Part shown: positions 13,123 to 13,792 of the stretch, piece by piece
Layout: each line of letters begins with the position of its first letter
How positions within the stretch are numbered: position 1 is the first letter of the stretch
From: Pseudomonadota bacterium
Lineage (GTDB): Bacteria > Pseudomonadota > Alphaproteobacteria > Acetobacterales > Acetobacteraceae
DNA: 13,792 bases
Direction: 5' to 3'
Assembly (NCBI GenBank): GCA_021808185.1
Contig: JAKBCB010000041.1
Location: 1-13,792 of the forward strand
Program-made: the position numbers and the translations under genes
Notes under the pieces: generated by a model
Told to the model about the DNA's origin: nothing
Database searches by the model: none
Seen by the model: only the letters and a program-made list of their open reading frames with translations

Positions 13123-13776
13123 CTACGGCTCCCCAGGTTTGAAGGGCGGTTCCTTGCCGGGCGGGACGGTTTCCTCGGCGGCACTCAGCAGCATGGCCAC
13201 GGCGACATAGGTGCCGCTGACCGCCACCAGATCGACCACGCCCTGATCGCCGAGCAGCGCCTTGGCGCGATCGAAGGTCTCGTCCGAGACGGCGTGCTTC
13301 GTCGCCAGTTCCATGCAGAAATCATAGACCACGGCTTCATCGGGCTGCATCGTGCCCGGACGCTTGCTGGCCTTGAGGTCGGCGACGACCTGCGCCGACA
13401 GACCCGCTTTCATCGCCAGCGGCGCGTGGGCGAACCATTCCACCTGCGAACGCCACAGCCGCGCCTGGATCAGGATGGCGAATTCGTTCAGCTTCGTCGG
13501 CACCGAGGTGTGCCAGCGCAGGTAATCGAGCAGGTCGTACATCCGCTGCGCCATGACGGGGCTGCGCAGCATCGGATTATACGGCCCGGCAAGACCGACG
13601 CTGGAGATCTTCATGATCTTCTCGCCGAGCGGGCGCTGCTGGTCGTTGAGTTGCGCGAGAGTGAGCTGCGGGAATCGCGGCTCGCCACCGCGCGCGTGCG
13701 ACGTCACCAGCGCCCCGCCAACAGCGCCCACCGCAACGGCCGCGACCAGCGCGAGCGCCCTGCCACGAATGTTCAT
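13123..13776 (-). CDS. exported carboxymuconolactone decarboxylase-like (AhpD fold) protein
   Basis: A 217-residue protein of the CMD/AhpD-like fold. The N-terminus has basic residues followed by a hydrophobic run (about 7-25) and SHARGG, so it is probably secreted by Sec or membrane anchored. The core EFAILIQARLWRSQVEWFAH keeps E98 and H117 at the 19-residue spacing of AhpD E118/H137. The two AhpD cysteines are replaced by S110 and E113, so a disulfide-based peroxidase activity is not expected. A periplasmic lyase or decarboxylase role is possible but unproven. The ATG at 13774-13776 follows a G-run and lies within a short palindrome. It precedes the MHS transporter, which might import a related substrate. 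Confidence 0.78.
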   Translation of the reverse strand: MNIRGRALALVAAVAVGAVGGALVTSHARGGEPRFPQLTLAQLNDQQRPLGEKIMKISSVGLAGPYNPMLRSPVMAQRMYDLLDYLRWHTSVPTKLNEFAILIQARLWRSQVEWFAHAPLAMKAGLSAQVVADLKASKRPGTMQPDEAVVYDFCMELATKHAVSDETFDRAKALLGDQGVVDLVAVSGTYVAVAMLLSAAEETVPPGKEPPFKPGEP

Positions 13777-13780
13777 TCGT
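13765..13780. repeat. 16-bp palindrome over the start codon of the CMD-like gene
   Basis: ACGAATG-TT-CATTCGT is a perfect 7-bp-arm dyad that includes the ATG (minus strand). As DNA it could be an operator; as RNA the loop is only two bases, so a hairpin would be strained. Next to it are eight consecutive C bases (13781-13788), G on the coding strand, which lie where a Shine-Dalgarno would be. Confidence 0.5.
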
Positions 13781-13792
13781 CCCCCCCCATGA

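Noticed and set aside
10376..13210. 944-codon plus-strand open frame
   Set aside because: It crosses DUF899, GST and VOC in another frame and then runs antisense to the MHS transporter. The translation is Arg/Gln/His/Ala-rich with no recognisable fold.
1..13792. Mobile elements, CRISPR arrays, tRNA or rRNA genes
   Set aside because: No transposase or integrase motifs, no regularly spaced direct repeats and no cloverleaf or rRNA-like sequences were seen on either strand.

Overview
This window looks like chromosomal DNA of a very GC-rich alphaproteobacterium, most likely Rhodospirillales/Acetobacteraceae. That is inferred from codon use, the short-form HisG, and the order murA-hisG-hisD-infA-maf-rnase-yacG; no database search was possible. 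The DNA is almost entirely coding. I see no tRNA, rRNA, CRISPR array, insertion sequence or phage gene, and no gene-free stretch longer than about 140 bases.

Region 1 (1-5698, plus strand) is a tightly packed housekeeping run: the 3' end of murA (peptidoglycan), hisG and hisD (histidine), infA (translation initiation), maf (nucleotide pyrophosphatase), a shortened RNase E/G-type ribonuclease, yacG (gyrase inhibitor) and an FAD amine oxidase. Stop-start overlaps or near-abutting joins at hisG/hisD, infA/maf and yacG/amine oxidase suggest translational coupling.

Region 2 (5650-8243, minus strand) is a two-gene unit, an SCP2-type thiolase followed by a polytopic GT-C-like membrane protein. The membrane gene's 3' end overlaps that of the amine oxidase tail to tail.

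Region 3 (8382-11780, plus strand) starts divergently from the thiolase. It holds an MFS exporter, then an ArsR-family regulator, a DUF899 thioredoxin-like protein, a glutathione S-transferase and a VOC/glyoxalase-type protein. The most informative regulatory structure is an AT-rich island at the MFS/arsR junction. It contains two identical dyads (TCAAC-N6-GTTGA) interleaved with a good sigma70-type promoter whose predicted start coincides with the GTG start of the regulator. This looks like an autorepressed, leaderless arsR-DUF899-GST cassette for thiol or electrophile stress.

Region 4 (11777-13776, minus strand) holds an exported carboxymuconolactone-decarboxylase-like protein that lacks the usual CxxC, followed by an MHS-type (ProP-like) transporter. 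It converges on the VOC gene with a shared CTAG stop overlap. Inverted repeats lie at the starts of both genes.

I did not find a convincing entirely new system. The best leads are the dyad-controlled arsR cassette, the 15-bp hairpin between the GST and VOC genes, the minimal RNase E/G homologue, and the Cys-less secreted CMD protein.
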